Part shown: positions 53,496 to 62,185 of the stretch, one piece after another
How positions within the stretch are numbered: the first letter of the stretch is position 1
Layout: each line of letters begins with the position of its first letter
DNA from: a virus
DNA length: 64,000 bases
Reading direction: 5' to 3' (one strand)
IMG/VR virus record: IMGVR_UViG_3300010373_001364
Span: 1-64,000 of that record
The notes under the pieces: model-generated
Seen by the model: the letters and a program-made list of their open reading frames with translations, nothing else
What the model was told of the DNA's origin: nothing
The model's database searches: none
Translations under genes and position numbers: made by a program

Positions 53496-54740
53496 TTATC
53501 CAGCCAAATCTATGTCCAACTCCTCACCATCTTTGATCTCTTGTTCTTGGAACTCTTGATCGGAGCCACTAAGAACACCAAAACTACTCAGGTATTCAAC
53601 CACCTGCTCAGAGCTTTCGGCGTCAATCAACTTCGGGCACTTGATCAGCACCTCAACCGGAACAAGGTTCTTTTCCATAGAACCCTGGAAGGATATCTCT
53701 TCTCCGTTGGCATATTCTGGTCGTACCGTCCACCAGCCAGCCTTGGGCTTGCCATCTTCCTTCTTTGCCTTGTCGATACGGTACTGCTTGTAAAGGCAAT
53801 CCAATAAGCCGCCAACAGGATTGATACCGGCGTCGAATAGCAAAGTAGCGTTCTCAGGTGCTTCCACAAAAGGACGGAAACACTTGTTCTTGGTATTCTC
53901 AACGCTTACCAAGATGCCTTTTATATTCTCGCGATCATCCTTCAATTTCTTGGAAGCTCTGGTCTTCATCGACAGAGAGCAGTAAAACTGCAACGCACAT
54001 CCACCTGCTGCTTGCTTGTTGGGATCTCCATACATAACCCCAATCTTTTGACGGATCTGATTGATGATAACAACAGAGGCATTGTCGCGGTTCAGAACCG
54101 GATTCAACTTACGAAGCTCTTTACCAATGATCTTGGCATGTTCGCCGGGCTTATCAGCACCTGCACCAGCCTCTTTCTTGGCTTCCTTAGTGGTGTTAAA
54201 CATATCAATCGTTGTCTCGGCAAACTCGCGCTCGGAAGCAGAAGCTGCGATGGAGTCGTACACAATGACAACAGGACGCTCGCTTCCGTATGCCTTGCCG
54301 ATCTCGCGGAGAACAACGTGGATCTGGTTAAAGGCTTTTTCAAGAGAATCAGCCTTCTCGACAGGGATCACGATGACATTGCTGGCATCGACGTGCGCAG
54401 CCTTCTCAGCAAATGTTTTGTTAAGAGTGTTCTCGACATCAAGAAAGACAGCTATACCACCCATCCTCTGAACGCCGCGAATAAAGTTGAGGGCGAACAA
54501 TGTCTTACAAGATGAACTATTGCCCCAGATTTCAATGATCTTACCGATGGGGATGCCGCCGCCAAAGAACTTACCAGAGCAGGCATAGTTCAAAGCAAGG
54601 TTGCCGGTGTCAACCCAATACCTCACGCTATCCATGCGGTCAAGAACCTCGCCGCCGCACAACTTGGCAAGTTTACCAAGATCAAAGTCCTTCCCCGATC
54701 CGTTTTCAGATACTTCTTTTGTTGTCTTTTTCTTAGGCAT
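53496..54740 (-). CDS. RecA/UvsX-type recombinase
   Basis: 414 residues. GIPIGKIIEIWGNSSSCKTLFAL carries a Walker A variant (GNSSSCKT); IAVFLDVENTL, VIVYDSIAAS (Walker B) and NASVVIINQIRQKIG (L2-type region), followed by GG-ALQFYCSLSMKTR. It should form filaments on ssDNA for strand exchange and replication restart. AAGAGGAACA precedes the ATG. The C-terminus is acidic, as in RecA. Confidence 0.88.
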   Translation of the reverse strand: MPKKKTTKEVSENGSGKDFDLGKLAKLCGGEVLDRMDSVRYWVDTGNLALNYACSGKFFGGGIPIGKIIEIWGNSSSCKTLFALNFIRGVQRMGGIAVFLDVENTLNKTFAEKAAHVDASNVIVIPVEKADSLEKAFNQIHVVLREIGKAYGSERPVVIVYDSIAASASEREFAETTIDMFNTTKEAKKEAGAGADKPGEHAKIIGKELRKLNPVLNRDNASVVIINQIRQKIGVMYGDPNKQAAGGCALQFYCSLSMKTRASKKLKDDRENIKGILVSVENTKNKCFRPFVEAPENATLLFDAGINPVGGLLDCLYKQYRIDKAKKEDGKPKAGWWTVRPEYANGEEISFQGSMEKNLVPVEVLIKCPKLIDAESSEQVVEYLSSFGVLSGSDQEFQEQEIKDGEELDIDLAG

Positions 54741-54765
54741 TGTTCCTCTTAAGTTTCAGATGTTG

Positions 54766-55335
54766 TTAAAGGTATTTTATTTTGTCACAGAGTCCGTACC
54801 TCAGTGCTTCCTCTGCGCTGAGCCAGACATCGCTCTCTGGCAGCAGGTACTTTCGTATGTCTTTTTCTTTCTTTAGTTTCGTGTATCTCTTGTAGTGACG
54901 CATCACCATGTCAGAGATCAAGTCATTGCACTTTCTTGCCGCAATCAATTCATGCTCTTTACCGAAATTGAGTGACCACCATTGATGAGACATGATCATC
55001 GTATTGGGAGTGAGGATTCGATGTCCTCTTTCACCACCAATGAAGATGAGCAAGCCCATTGAGGCAAGGATGCCAATCCCGGCTGTCCACACTGGCAATC
55101 TACTGCCAGCCATAACATCAAGGAGAGCAAAGCCGTCCACAACACTGCCGCCGTGCGAGTTGACAATCAACGTCAAATGATCATACGTCGGGTTGACGGC
55201 TAGGTTAGCCTCCAAAATAAACTCAATCGCGTCTGCACACGATTCTTCATCAACACCGTAAGGGAATAGGAAGATGCCATTATTGCGCAAGTCGGACGGT
55301 GCCGACGAAACATTGTTTTTTTCGTCAGATGCCAT
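54766..55335 (-). CDS. ClpP-like serine protease
   Basis: 189 residues. IVNSHGGSVVDGFALLDVM, GIGILASMGLLIFIGGERGHR (nucleophile Ser in ASMG), TMIMSHQWW (His) and SAEEALRYGLCDKI (Asp region) follow ClpP. Phage ClpP-like enzymes may mature capsid proteins or act with host ClpX/A. No prohead scaffold gene is in view. The upstream gene is separated by a terminator. Confidence 0.8.
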   Translation of the reverse strand: MASDEKNNVSSAPSDLRNNGIFLFPYGVDEESCADAIEFILEANLAVNPTYDHLTLIVNSHGGSVVDGFALLDVMAGSRLPVWTAGIGILASMGLLIFIGGERGHRILTPNTMIMSHQWWSLNFGKEHELIAARKCNDLISDMVMRHYKRYTKLKKEKDIRKYLLPESDVWLSAEEALRYGLCDKIKYL

Positions 55336-55355
55336 TGAACACCTTATGTTATGTT

Positions 55356-55403
55356 GAAAAAATGGGGCACCCCCACAGAAAGGAGTAAAGGTGGGAGTGC
55401 CCC
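55356..55403 (-). terminator. Rho-independent terminator (minus strand)
   Basis: A 13-bp stem (GGGGCACTCCCAC / GTGGGGGTGCCCC on the minus strand, one G-T pair) followed by a T6 run. It ends the ssDNA-binding protein unit. Confidence 0.85.
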
Positions 55404-55420
55404 TGCGACGGACAGTCGGG

Positions 55421-56449
55421 TTATTCTATGCCGCCCAAGGCAGCACGAACATTGTTGGCGAACTCATCATCCACCAGAGGATCATCCTCTACATTCACAT
55501 CCGGCAGCGCGGAAGTGACGGTCTGCGCCTTCGGGGCGTGGTGGGTCTGAGCAGGAGCAGAAGGCACATTAGCAGGGACGCTAACGCTAACACCATTACT
55601 GCTCTCTTCGGTCAAGAAAGAATCATCAAAGCTCTTGCGGGGGTCAACTTCATAACCCTCAAAGACACGGATGTGACGCTTCATCTCCTCGACAGCCAGG
55701 ACAGTGCGGAGAGCATGAACATCATTCAGGCTACCTAACCACTTCTGGATCAAGGCATCATCCTCGCTCACCGGACAAGGATCTTCCCATTCAGAGCCGC
55801 CGTACTCAGGGAACTGACCGCCCGGCTTCATCTCCTTAACAACCTTGAGGTTGCGACCGTTGATAGGGTGGAAGACGTTGCCTTTTGGTTTCTTGTTCAT
55901 TTCCTTGTTACCTAGGACGGCTTCAAGGATACGGGTGTGAATCTGGACACCACAAGAGTAGATCAGCGGACCATCTTCAGGAGACTGACCCGTATGCGGG
56001 TGGCTATCAAGCACGATGGCGTTGTAGTAATACTTCTCCTGGGGCTTGATAGCCTGAGCCTTCGCCTTCAACTGCTTGGCGAGATCCTCATTGCCCTCGG
56101 CGACCGCCTTATCCATCAGGCGATACAGGTGATTGTAGTAGTCGCAGAAGAAGCAATCTCCGACGAACTTGCGACCCTGCAAAGTACGACCACAGTAAAG
56201 GTTGTTAGCCTTCTTCTGCTCACGATCTTCCATCGTTGCAAGGTTGTGAACACGGCAAGCTGCGTAGGGTAGCTTATGTCCAGAAAGAGGGGGGAGCAAG
56301 CGAAGAGTTACATAGCCGCTGGCTTTTGGCATCTTCACGAACTTGTCGAGAAAGCCGCCAGTCTTCTTTACAGCACCGGGCTTCTTGTCCACTGTAACGC
56401 GGGTGAACTCCTCTTGAAGCGCAGACATATCGAAATCGAAGTTGTTCAT
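55421..56449 (-). CDS. Single-stranded DNA-binding protein (gp32-like)
   Basis: 342 residues. FLDKFVKMPKASGYVTLRLLPPL opens the core; LYCGRTLQG...DCFFCDYYNHL supplies the zinc-site Cys as in T4 gp32; KYYYNAIVLDS and VGIQIH-type strands complete the OB fold. The C-terminus is acidic with a conserved-looking NNVRAALGG end, the protein-interaction tail. GGAGGAAAC sets the start at 56449. Its leader has five AGTTA/TAACT repeats that may be an autoregulatory site. Confidence 0.85.
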   Translation of the reverse strand: MNNFDFDMSALQEEFTRVTVDKKPGAVKKTGGFLDKFVKMPKASGYVTLRLLPPLSGHKLPYAACRVHNLATMEDREQKKANNLYCGRTLQGRKFVGDCFFCDYYNHLYRLMDKAVAEGNEDLAKQLKAKAQAIKPQEKYYYNAIVLDSHPHTGQSPEDGPLIYSCGVQIHTRILEAVLGNKEMNKKPKGNVFHPINGRNLKVVKEMKPGGQFPEYGGSEWEDPCPVSEDDALIQKWLGSLNDVHALRTVLAVEEMKRHIRVFEGYEVDPRKSFDDSFLTEESSNGVSVSVPANVPSAPAQTHHAPKAQTVTSALPDVNVEDDPLVDDEFANNVRAALGGIE

Positions 56450-56468
56450 GTTTCCTCCAGTAATCAAA

Positions 56469-56527
56469 AGTTAGTCAAAAGTTACGCTGGTAGTTAACGG
56501 TTGTTGGCAACAGTTAGCATTCAGTTA
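56469..56527 (-). promoter_or_regulatory. TAACT repeat cluster in the SSB leader
   Basis: Minus-strand TAACT occurs at 56469, 56480, 56492, 56512 and 56523 (left ends), mostly 11-12 nt apart, between the promoter and the SSB ribosome binding site. T4 gp32 represses its own mRNA by cooperative binding to a repeat-rich leader, so a similar operator is plausible. Confidence 0.5.
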
Positions 56528-56533
56528 CACAAG

Positions 56534-56561
56534 TATATATGCGCTGTCACCTGTTTTGCAA
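56534..56561 (-). promoter_or_regulatory. sigma70-like promoter of the SSB gene (minus strand)
   Basis: TTGCAA, 16-nt spacer, TATATA. The predicted leader is about 78 nt. Confidence 0.6.
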
Positions 56562-56581
56562 CTCGTACCTCGAAAAAATCT

Positions 56582-56926
56582 TCAAGGTGTTTTTGGGATA
56601 AAAGCAACATCGGCGCACGCCTTCAGCCCATGTGCCATCAAGTTGCCCCTGCCCGCCAGAACGCCTTTCAATCTTTCGAGTTCAGCCTTCACAGCGGCGT
56701 AGTCATCTTGCTTTCTCTCGGCAAGTTCTGCTTCTGTGGCGGCTAGTTTCCTCTTGGTTTCCTCCAGTTCCTTCTGAAGCTCTTGGTGTTGCTTATACAA
56801 CACCCACTGACCTTGCTTGCCCCAGATAGGAACATTTGGGTCGGTGAAATCAACAATTGGATTGACTTCACCGTCCTTCACCATACATGCTGGGGGAAAC
56901 TTCTCGCGGACATCACTGCTGCTCAT
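56582..56926 (-). CDS. Coiled-coil protein with ADVAFIP tail
   Basis: 114 residues. A coiled coil at about 45-90 (LQKELEETKRKLAATEAELAERKQDDYAAVKAELERL). The C-terminus KACADVAFIPKTP resembles that of the next gene (GASADVVFIPNPAS). GGAGGCGAAGG precedes ATG 56926. Function unknown; the shared tail suggests a common partner. Confidence 0.55.
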   Translation of the reverse strand: MSSSDVREKFPPACMVKDGEVNPIVDFTDPNVPIWGKQGQWVLYKQHQELQKELEETKRKLAATEAELAERKQDDYAAVKAELERLKGVLAGRGNLMAHGLKACADVAFIPKTP

Positions 56927-57338
56927 CCTTCGCCTCCTTCTTCTGTTCTTCATTAGACGCTGGGTTCGGGATAAAAACAACATCTGCTGATGCACCAAGC
57001 TTGCCGCCGCTGTCCTCTGGACTTTCTTCAGGAACGCCCATCATATTCATCATCGGAGCATTTTTCTGCGCTTCCTCTAGCATCTCCTGTTCTTTCTGGA
57101 GCGCCTCTAGGATTTGATAGTTGTGTTCCAACTGGTTGATCACGTCCTGCTCGTCAACCTTCTGGTTTCGGATCGTCCTGCCCTCAAGCTTATTAGTCAC
57201 ACGCTGAATCTCCCGCTGTTCCTTTTCTTTGTCACGCTCCTCCTTGACCTTAGCGCGGAGCGCTGTGCGGCGGACCTCCAGCTTCTTTTTAACTTCCTTT
57301 TCTCGCTTTTTCTTCTTTTCAAATGACTTGGTACTCAT
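56913..57338 (-). CDS. Coiled-coil protein with ADVVFIP motif
   Basis: 141 residues. A very basic N-terminal coiled coil (EKKKKREKEVKKKLEVRRTALRAKVKEERDKEKEQRE) followed by an acidic one (NQLEHNYQILEALQKEQEMLEEA) and a tail GASADVVFIPNPAS. It overlaps the preceding gene in the list by 14 nt. No family is recognised. Confidence 0.55.
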   Translation of the reverse strand: MSTKSFEKKKKREKEVKKKLEVRRTALRAKVKEERDKEKEQREIQRVTNKLEGRTIRNQKVDEQDVINQLEHNYQILEALQKEQEMLEEAQKNAPMMNMMGVPEESPEDSGGKLGASADVVFIPNPASNEEQKKEAKDEQQ

Positions 57339-57339
57339 G

Positions 57340-57549
57340 TTACCTCGCTACAATCGGGAACGTATCTTGCTCATTAAAGACAACTCGATTCACAGTGAAA
57401 GTTTCCCCTGGTACGCCCAACCACTCAGGGGCAATTTGTCTCTTGACCTTGAGAACGGCGTCAGAGTTGTCAAAAGCATCCTTCACTAGGAAGTCCCTTT
57501 TTCCGGTCTGAAGCTTACTGCTTTTCCAAGTTACGACGTACAGTTCCAT
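57340..57549 (-). CDS. Small unknown protein
   Basis: 69 residues, beta-rich: YVVTWKSSKLQTGKRDFLVKDAFDNSDAVLKVKRQIAPEWLGVPGETFTV. GGAGAAGGTA precedes the ATG. It touches the neighbouring genes with 1 nt on either side. No family is recognised. Confidence 0.5.
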   Translation of the reverse strand: MELYVVTWKSSKLQTGKRDFLVKDAFDNSDAVLKVKRQIAPEWLGVPGETFTVNRVVFNEQDTFPIVAR

Positions 57550-58490
57550 TACCTTCTCCTACCAAGGGTGTAGATGTCTGGGAGGTTCATAATCTTACCA
57601 TTGACCTGAACCTGATTGTCCTCAACCGCAACGCGGGTGATGTGATTCGGGCGAGCATCAGCATCGAAGTTGTTAGTCAGATTCTGAACTGGTACAAAGT
57701 GCTTGTCATTCAAAGCACGACGGTTGCCTTGGTCATCTTCGGTGACATAAATCATACCAAAGACAACACCACGTCTGTCCGGTTTTTCTTCGTAAATCGG
57801 ATACCTCTTGCCAATGGTAAACGGCAATCTCTTCTGGGCAGCAACTCTTGCCAGGTCTGGGTGTGGATCGTATGACTCCCAACGCAGCGGTGTACCTGCC
57901 GGTGGCAGGATGGGGCGCATACGTTCGCTTGGGTTAACAGGACGCTGTTGTTGTGCCTGAACCATGTGATGTTGACGAAGCTCTGCTTGAACCTCTGGAG
58001 GCAAGTGGGACAAATCCTGTTGCGGTTGTTGTTGAATAGGCTGCGGCATTGGTTGTACAGCCTGGAGCGCACGCTGTTGTTGCTGGAGCAATTCGTGAGG
58101 CTCCAAAACATGACCACCCTGGCTGATGACAGGTTGGGTAGGCAAAACCATTTGCTGCTGAGGCATCATCACTGGAATTTCAAATGCTTCATCGGAAGAC
58201 TTAATAGCACCAGTAATATCATAGCTGAACTTCCTGTTCTTGATAGAAATACCATCATCCTTCATCTTGAAGGACACCTTTTTCTTGGTGTATTCGTAGA
58301 TTTCAGCATCTACGATTAAGATATTTCTCTTAGCCATCTGACCGAAGACCGACTTGGCAACCTCGTCAAGGTCTACGTCGTCCCATTGCTTGCCGACAGC
58401 AACCTTCATCACTTCCGGCTCGCCCTCGGTATCGTAACCGAAACCTTCAGTTTTCTTCTTGTAATACTTGAAATGAACTTCAAATCCCAT
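57549..58490 (-). CDS. Unknown protein with Gln/Pro-rich linker
   Basis: 313 residues in three parts. N-terminal alpha/beta domain (VHFKYYKKKTEGFGYDTEG...ILIVDAEIYEYTKKKVSF), a Gln/Pro-rich linker (about 110-185) and a C-terminal SH3-like region (LPFTIGKRYPIYEEKPDRRGVVFGMIYVTEDDQGN...HFVPVQNL). The linker resembles that of the hub protein at 18431 in composition. No family is recognised. Confidence 0.5.
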   Translation of the reverse strand: MGFEVHFKYYKKKTEGFGYDTEGEPEVMKVAVGKQWDDVDLDEVAKSVFGQMAKRNILIVDAEIYEYTKKKVSFKMKDDGISIKNRKFSYDITGAIKSSDEAFEIPVMMPQQQMVLPTQPVISQGGHVLEPHELLQQQQRALQAVQPMPQPIQQQPQQDLSHLPPEVQAELRQHHMVQAQQQRPVNPSERMRPILPPAGTPLRWESYDPHPDLARVAAQKRLPFTIGKRYPIYEEKPDRRGVVFGMIYVTEDDQGNRRALNDKHFVPVQNLTNNFDADARPNHITRVAVEDNQVQVNGKIMNLPDIYTLGRRR

Positions 58491-58512
58491 AATCGCCTCT
58501 GATCTAATCTAG

Positions 58513-59127
58513 TTATCTTTGTAAGATTCCCGTCCCTCTGTAAGTATCAAATACAAAGGGTTCTCGGCTTTGCAACTTACAGAACAACTCATAAGCTGCC
58601 TTGGCGGGTGTTTCGCTCAAGTGATCTATGATAATCAATCCGCCGTGCATCATCTGATTCCACACTAAGTCTAGGTATGCACGGTAGGTCTGCTCTTTCT
58701 TGCCGCCATCGCAAATGATCACACAGTCCCATTTGCGTAGAAGCACCATCTTGACGAACTCTGGGTCCGTTTCATCTCCGACCCACAGGTCGAATTTCTT
58801 GCGGAGGATGTTATGGATGTTAGAGACTCCCAGCCGTTTCGTGTAGTATTGGTTGTCTTTTTTACGGAACGCTAGAAGTGACTCGATCCCGCCACACCCG
58901 TCGATGAAACATCCACTAGGCATACCAAGATCAAAACCGAACTCGATTAGGTTCTTTGCTCCTTTAAGGAGTCTACCAAGCTGGTAGTAAAAGGGCATGT
59001 AGGTGGGATCGCCGTGAACTGAGGATGGCAACCCCACCTTAAACTTGCTTTGCAATACTTTCGCAGGTAATGCACCTATTTCAAGCTTTCTATTGATCCT
59101 TCTTCTCAGGTCTTGCAATGCTATCAT
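58513..59127 (-). CDS. SAM-dependent methyltransferase-like protein
   Basis: 204 residues. NLIEFGFDLGMPSGCFIDGCG fits the nucleotide-binding first strand-loop of class I methyltransferases, and WDCVIICDGGKKEQTYRAYLDLVWNQMMHGGLIIIDHL fits the later D-x-x and GG strands of Methyltransf_24-like families. The substrate is unknown, possibly a glycan or small molecule. ATG 59127 has no clear Shine-Dalgarno; it overlaps the pyrG end by 38 nt. Confidence 0.6.
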   Translation of the reverse strand: MIALQDLRRRINRKLEIGALPAKVLQSKFKVGLPSSVHGDPTYMPFYYQLGRLLKGAKNLIEFGFDLGMPSGCFIDGCGGIESLLAFRKKDNQYYTKRLGVSNIHNILRKKFDLWVGDETDPEFVKMVLLRKWDCVIICDGGKKEQTYRAYLDLVWNQMMHGGLIIIDHLSETPAKAAYELFCKLQSREPFVFDTYRGTGILQR

Positions 59128-60799
59128 GGTTCGCAACTGGTTCAATTGTCATCGTGTCTTGATTCTTGTACTCAATCGCCTCGGCAATCAAGTTTTCAAA
59201 GAGCGGATGGGGAATATCCAGCCGACTCTTGAATTCAGGATGAAACTGGCAACCGATAAAGAAAGGATGGATCTTACGATCCAGTTCCATGATCTCGATG
59301 AGATCACTACCGGGGTTGGTGCCGGAAACCAGCAGACCCCGGTCAGAAAAGGCGGACGCATACTTTCCATTCACTTCGTATCGGTGCCGGTGACGTTCAC
59401 TTACGGACTTCTTCTTGTAGATATTGTGGGCAATACTATTTTTCACAAGTGAACATTCATAAGCACCAAGTCGAAGAGTCCCGCCTTTCCTGCGCACGTC
59501 CTTCTGACCTTCGACGTAGTGAACTACCATGTCGCCAAAGTCCCGGTCGCCAGCGTTAGTAACAAACTCTTCACTATTTGCCTTGGTGATGTCACATACG
59601 TTCCTGGCGAACTCAATGACAGCACACTGAAGTCCAAGACAGATACCCAGGAAGGGTATTTTTTTCTCGCGGACATACTGGATCGCTTTGATCTTCCCTT
59701 CGATACCGCGATTGTCAAATCCGCCAGGAACGATCACGCAATGTATGTTCTCAAAATACTTATTTAAGCCACGAAGGGTAGTGTATTCCTCCAGTTTCTC
59801 GGCTTCAATCCAGTGGATATTAACCTTGCTGGAATTGGCGACTCCAGCATGGTAGATCGCCTCTTTAAGACTCATGTAAGCATCTGGCATCTTAGCATAT
59901 TTGCCAATAATACCGATGTTGACCTCTGGCATATCCATGCCATCAACATATCTCTCCACCAACTCACGCCACTTGTGGATGCGGACACCGTTTCTCTTTA
60001 GTTTGAAGCGGTCAGCAATAAAGTCATCAATGTGTCGTTCAAAGAAGCACAACGGCACTTGATAGACGGATTGAACATCAGGAGCATCGAAGATGGCGTC
60101 CATAGAGACGCTGGTGAGATGACTTATTTTCTCCAGCATCTTCTTGGGGATTTCTCTATCGTTGTCGATGCGGCAGAGTAGCATGTCGGGCTGAAGCCCG
60201 AAACGCTGAAGCTCACGAATACTATTTTGCAGGGGCTTGGTCTTCAATTCTTTGATCGTATCCATCCACAATACCGGGGCGACGTGGACGAGGAGAAAAT
60301 TACTCTCACCAAGCTTCTGCTTGTATTGGCGAATTGCCTCATAGAAGTGACCGGACTCAAAGTCGCCCACCGTACCGCCGATCTCGGCGATCACGACATC
60401 GGCACTTTCGCCAAGTTCTGTTAGGCGATCTTGGATCTTATCGGTGACGTGTGGCACAATCTGGACGGTCTGCCCCATGAACTTGCCCTCAACTTCGTCG
60501 TTAAAGATGCCAGAGAAGAGAGAGCCGTTGGTGCAAATGTTTTTGTGAGAGACTTCAATACCAGTGATGCGTTCATAGTGTCCCAGGTCCAAATCAGTTT
60601 CACTCCCATCGTCACACAGGAACACCTCACCGTGTTGAAATGGGGATAGAAGCGAAGCAGAAAGGTTGAGATAAGGGTCAAACTTGATGACCTGTACCTT
60701 CTCTCCTCTCATCCTCATGAGAAGACCAATCGATGCCGCGCTGATGCCCTTCCCGATACCACTCACTACCCCGCCGCTCACAACAATATATTTGCACAT
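59090..60799 (-). CDS. pyrG: CTP synthase
   Basis: 569 residues, full length. The N-terminal synthetase has GGVVSGIGKGISAASIG, KFDPYLN, HGEVFLCDDGSETDLDLGHYERI and EIGGTVGDFE; the C-terminal glutaminase has PGGFDNRGIEGK, FLGICLGLQ (nucleophile Cys) and QFHPEF. It converts UTP to CTP, adding to dCTP supply through NrdAB. The stop is TAG with a TGA two codons later. Normal bacterial length. Confidence 0.95.
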   Translation of the reverse strand: MCKYIVVSGGVVSGIGKGISAASIGLLMRMRGEKVQVIKFDPYLNLSASLLSPFQHGEVFLCDDGSETDLDLGHYERITGIEVSHKNICTNGSLFSGIFNDEVEGKFMGQTVQIVPHVTDKIQDRLTELGESADVVIAEIGGTVGDFESGHFYEAIRQYKQKLGESNFLLVHVAPVLWMDTIKELKTKPLQNSIRELQRFGLQPDMLLCRIDNDREIPKKMLEKISHLTSVSMDAIFDAPDVQSVYQVPLCFFERHIDDFIADRFKLKRNGVRIHKWRELVERYVDGMDMPEVNIGIIGKYAKMPDAYMSLKEAIYHAGVANSSKVNIHWIEAEKLEEYTTLRGLNKYFENIHCVIVPGGFDNRGIEGKIKAIQYVREKKIPFLGICLGLQCAVIEFARNVCDITKANSEEFVTNAGDRDFGDMVVHYVEGQKDVRRKGGTLRLGAYECSLVKNSIAHNIYKKKSVSERHRHRYEVNGKYASAFSDRGLLVSGTNPGSDLIEIMELDRKIHPFFIGCQFHPEFKSRLDIPHPLFENLIAEAIEYKNQDTMTIEPVANHDSIARPEKKDQ

Positions 60800-60819
60800 C
60801 TACTCTTACCCTTGTAAAC

Positions 60820-60849
60820 AAAGGGGGCGGCAGTTATGCCGCCACCCAC
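60820..60849 (-). terminator. Hairpin terminator (minus strand)
   Basis: A GC-rich stem (GGTGGCGGCA / TGCCGCCCCC with one mismatch) with a short loop, then CTTTGTTT on the minus strand. It lies between the DUF2934-like gene and pyrG. Confidence 0.6.
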
Positions 60850-60853
60850 CATC

Positions 60854-61141
60854 TCACAAACGATCCATGTTAATTCCGACGCTTGCAGCCATATTTCTTA
60901 TGGTGGTGCTATTCCATGCCTCTGATCCAGCAGAGCGGATCAAGTCCATGACCCTGCTGTACTCTTTTGGATCTACCTCTTCTTTAGCACCACTACCGCT
61001 GCTCAACTTCCTCTTGGCTCTGTTCCAAAAGAAGTCAGACCTCTCATTGGGTTTACCGGCTTCTTCCCACATGAGGTACGCCTCTAACTGGATATCCTCA
61101 TCGGCGGGTTCATGTGGTCGCTTCTTGTAGTATCTAAACAT
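60854..61141 (-). CDS. DUF2934-like small protein
   Basis: 95 residues. QLEAYLMWEEAGKPNERSDFFWNRAKRKL matches the DUF2934 pattern (AY..WE.AG.P......FW..AE..L). The C-terminal half is helical. DUF2934 domains occur in many proteobacteria and planctomycetes; function unknown. It is 9 nt downstream of nrdB. Confidence 0.65.
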   Translation of the reverse strand: MFRYYKKRPHEPADEDIQLEAYLMWEEAGKPNERSDFFWNRAKRKLSSGSGAKEEVDPKEYSRVMDLIRSAGSEAWNSTTIRNMAASVGINMDRL

Positions 61142-61150
61142 TGCTCCTCC

Positions 61151-62161
61151 TTAATCCCAATTCAAACCGCCAACTTGATACTCAGTGACCCGCGTTTCAA
61201 AGAAGTTCTTTTCCTTGATCAGGTCCACTGATTGACTCATCCAGGGGAAAGGGTTTTGTACGCCATAGTGCTTTGGCATACCAAGTCGCTCCAACCTCCT
61301 ATCGGTGATGTATTCAACATAAGCGCAAAACTGTTCAGCATTGATGCCAAGAAGACCTTGAGGGCAAGCATCGTGGGCGTACTCACACTCTAAACAAACT
61401 GCATGAGAGATTAAGGTAGCAATCTCCTTCTCCAGTTCGGGAGTCCAAGCGCCCGGCTCCTCTTGGCGGATGGTGTTAATCAACTCCACACCAAAAGCAA
61501 GATGGATTGATTCGTCCCTCATGATGAACTCAAACTGTTCACCGGCACCAATCATCTTTTTCTGACGCTTAAGGGCAAGCATCATGGCAAATCCCGCATA
61601 GAAGAAGATGCCTTCCATGATAACGTAGTAACCAATCAAGTCTTTCAGGAATGAACGGACCTGTTCAGTACGCGCCTTGAAGCCTTCCGGTTGAATGCAA
61701 AAAGTGTGATCGAAGATGGTCTTCGTAATATCAACCACAAAATCGTCTTTCGTCTTGATGGACGGGATGGTTTGATACATGGCATAAACACCATCAGGGT
61801 CCAAACCAAGGGTATCACAGCAGTAGATGAAAGTGTCTGTGTGAATCGCCTCTTCATAAGCCTGCCGTAGCAAATACTGTCGGCAAGCAGGATCGGTGAT
61901 GTGCCGGTAAATAGCCAACACAATGTTATTGGCAGTCAAGCTCTCAGCCGTGGAAAAGAAACCCAGATTCCATATAATGAGGCGGCGTTCTTCCTCTGTT
62001 AGGGCGTCGGGCGATTTCCACATCTCCACGTCATCCTGCATGGCTACCTCTTCAGGCACCCAATTATTTGCAACACCAGCCTTGTAATACTCGCGTGCCC
62101 AAGGGTACTTGATCGGTAGAATCTTGTTGGGGTCAGTCTTACCCCCGCTCAGTAATCCCAT
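61151..62161 (-). CDS. nrdB: Class I ribonucleotide reductase small subunit (class Ic-like)
   Basis: 336 residues. Metal ligands are in place: E73 (STAES), E104 and H107 (EEAIH), and the second pair in RDESIHLAFG. The residue four after the first ligand His, where class Ia enzymes carry the radical Tyr, is Phe111 (HTDTF). That is the hallmark of class Ic enzymes such as that of Chlamydia, which use a Mn/Fe cofactor instead of a tyrosyl radical. It works with NrdA, encoded just upstream on the same strand. Confidence 0.88.
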   Translation of the reverse strand: MGLLSGGKTDPNKILPIKYPWAREYYKAGVANNWVPEEVAMQDDVEMWKSPDALTEEERRLIIWNLGFFSTAESLTANNIVLAIYRHITDPACRQYLLRQAYEEAIHTDTFIYCCDTLGLDPDGVYAMYQTIPSIKTKDDFVVDITKTIFDHTFCIQPEGFKARTEQVRSFLKDLIGYYVIMEGIFFYAGFAMMLALKRQKKMIGAGEQFEFIMRDESIHLAFGVELINTIRQEEPGAWTPELEKEIATLISHAVCLECEYAHDACPQGLLGINAEQFCAYVEYITDRRLERLGMPKHYGVQNPFPWMSQSVDLIKEKNFFETRVTEYQVGGLNWD

Positions 62162-62185
62162 TCCTCTCCTCCATTTGTTATAAAC

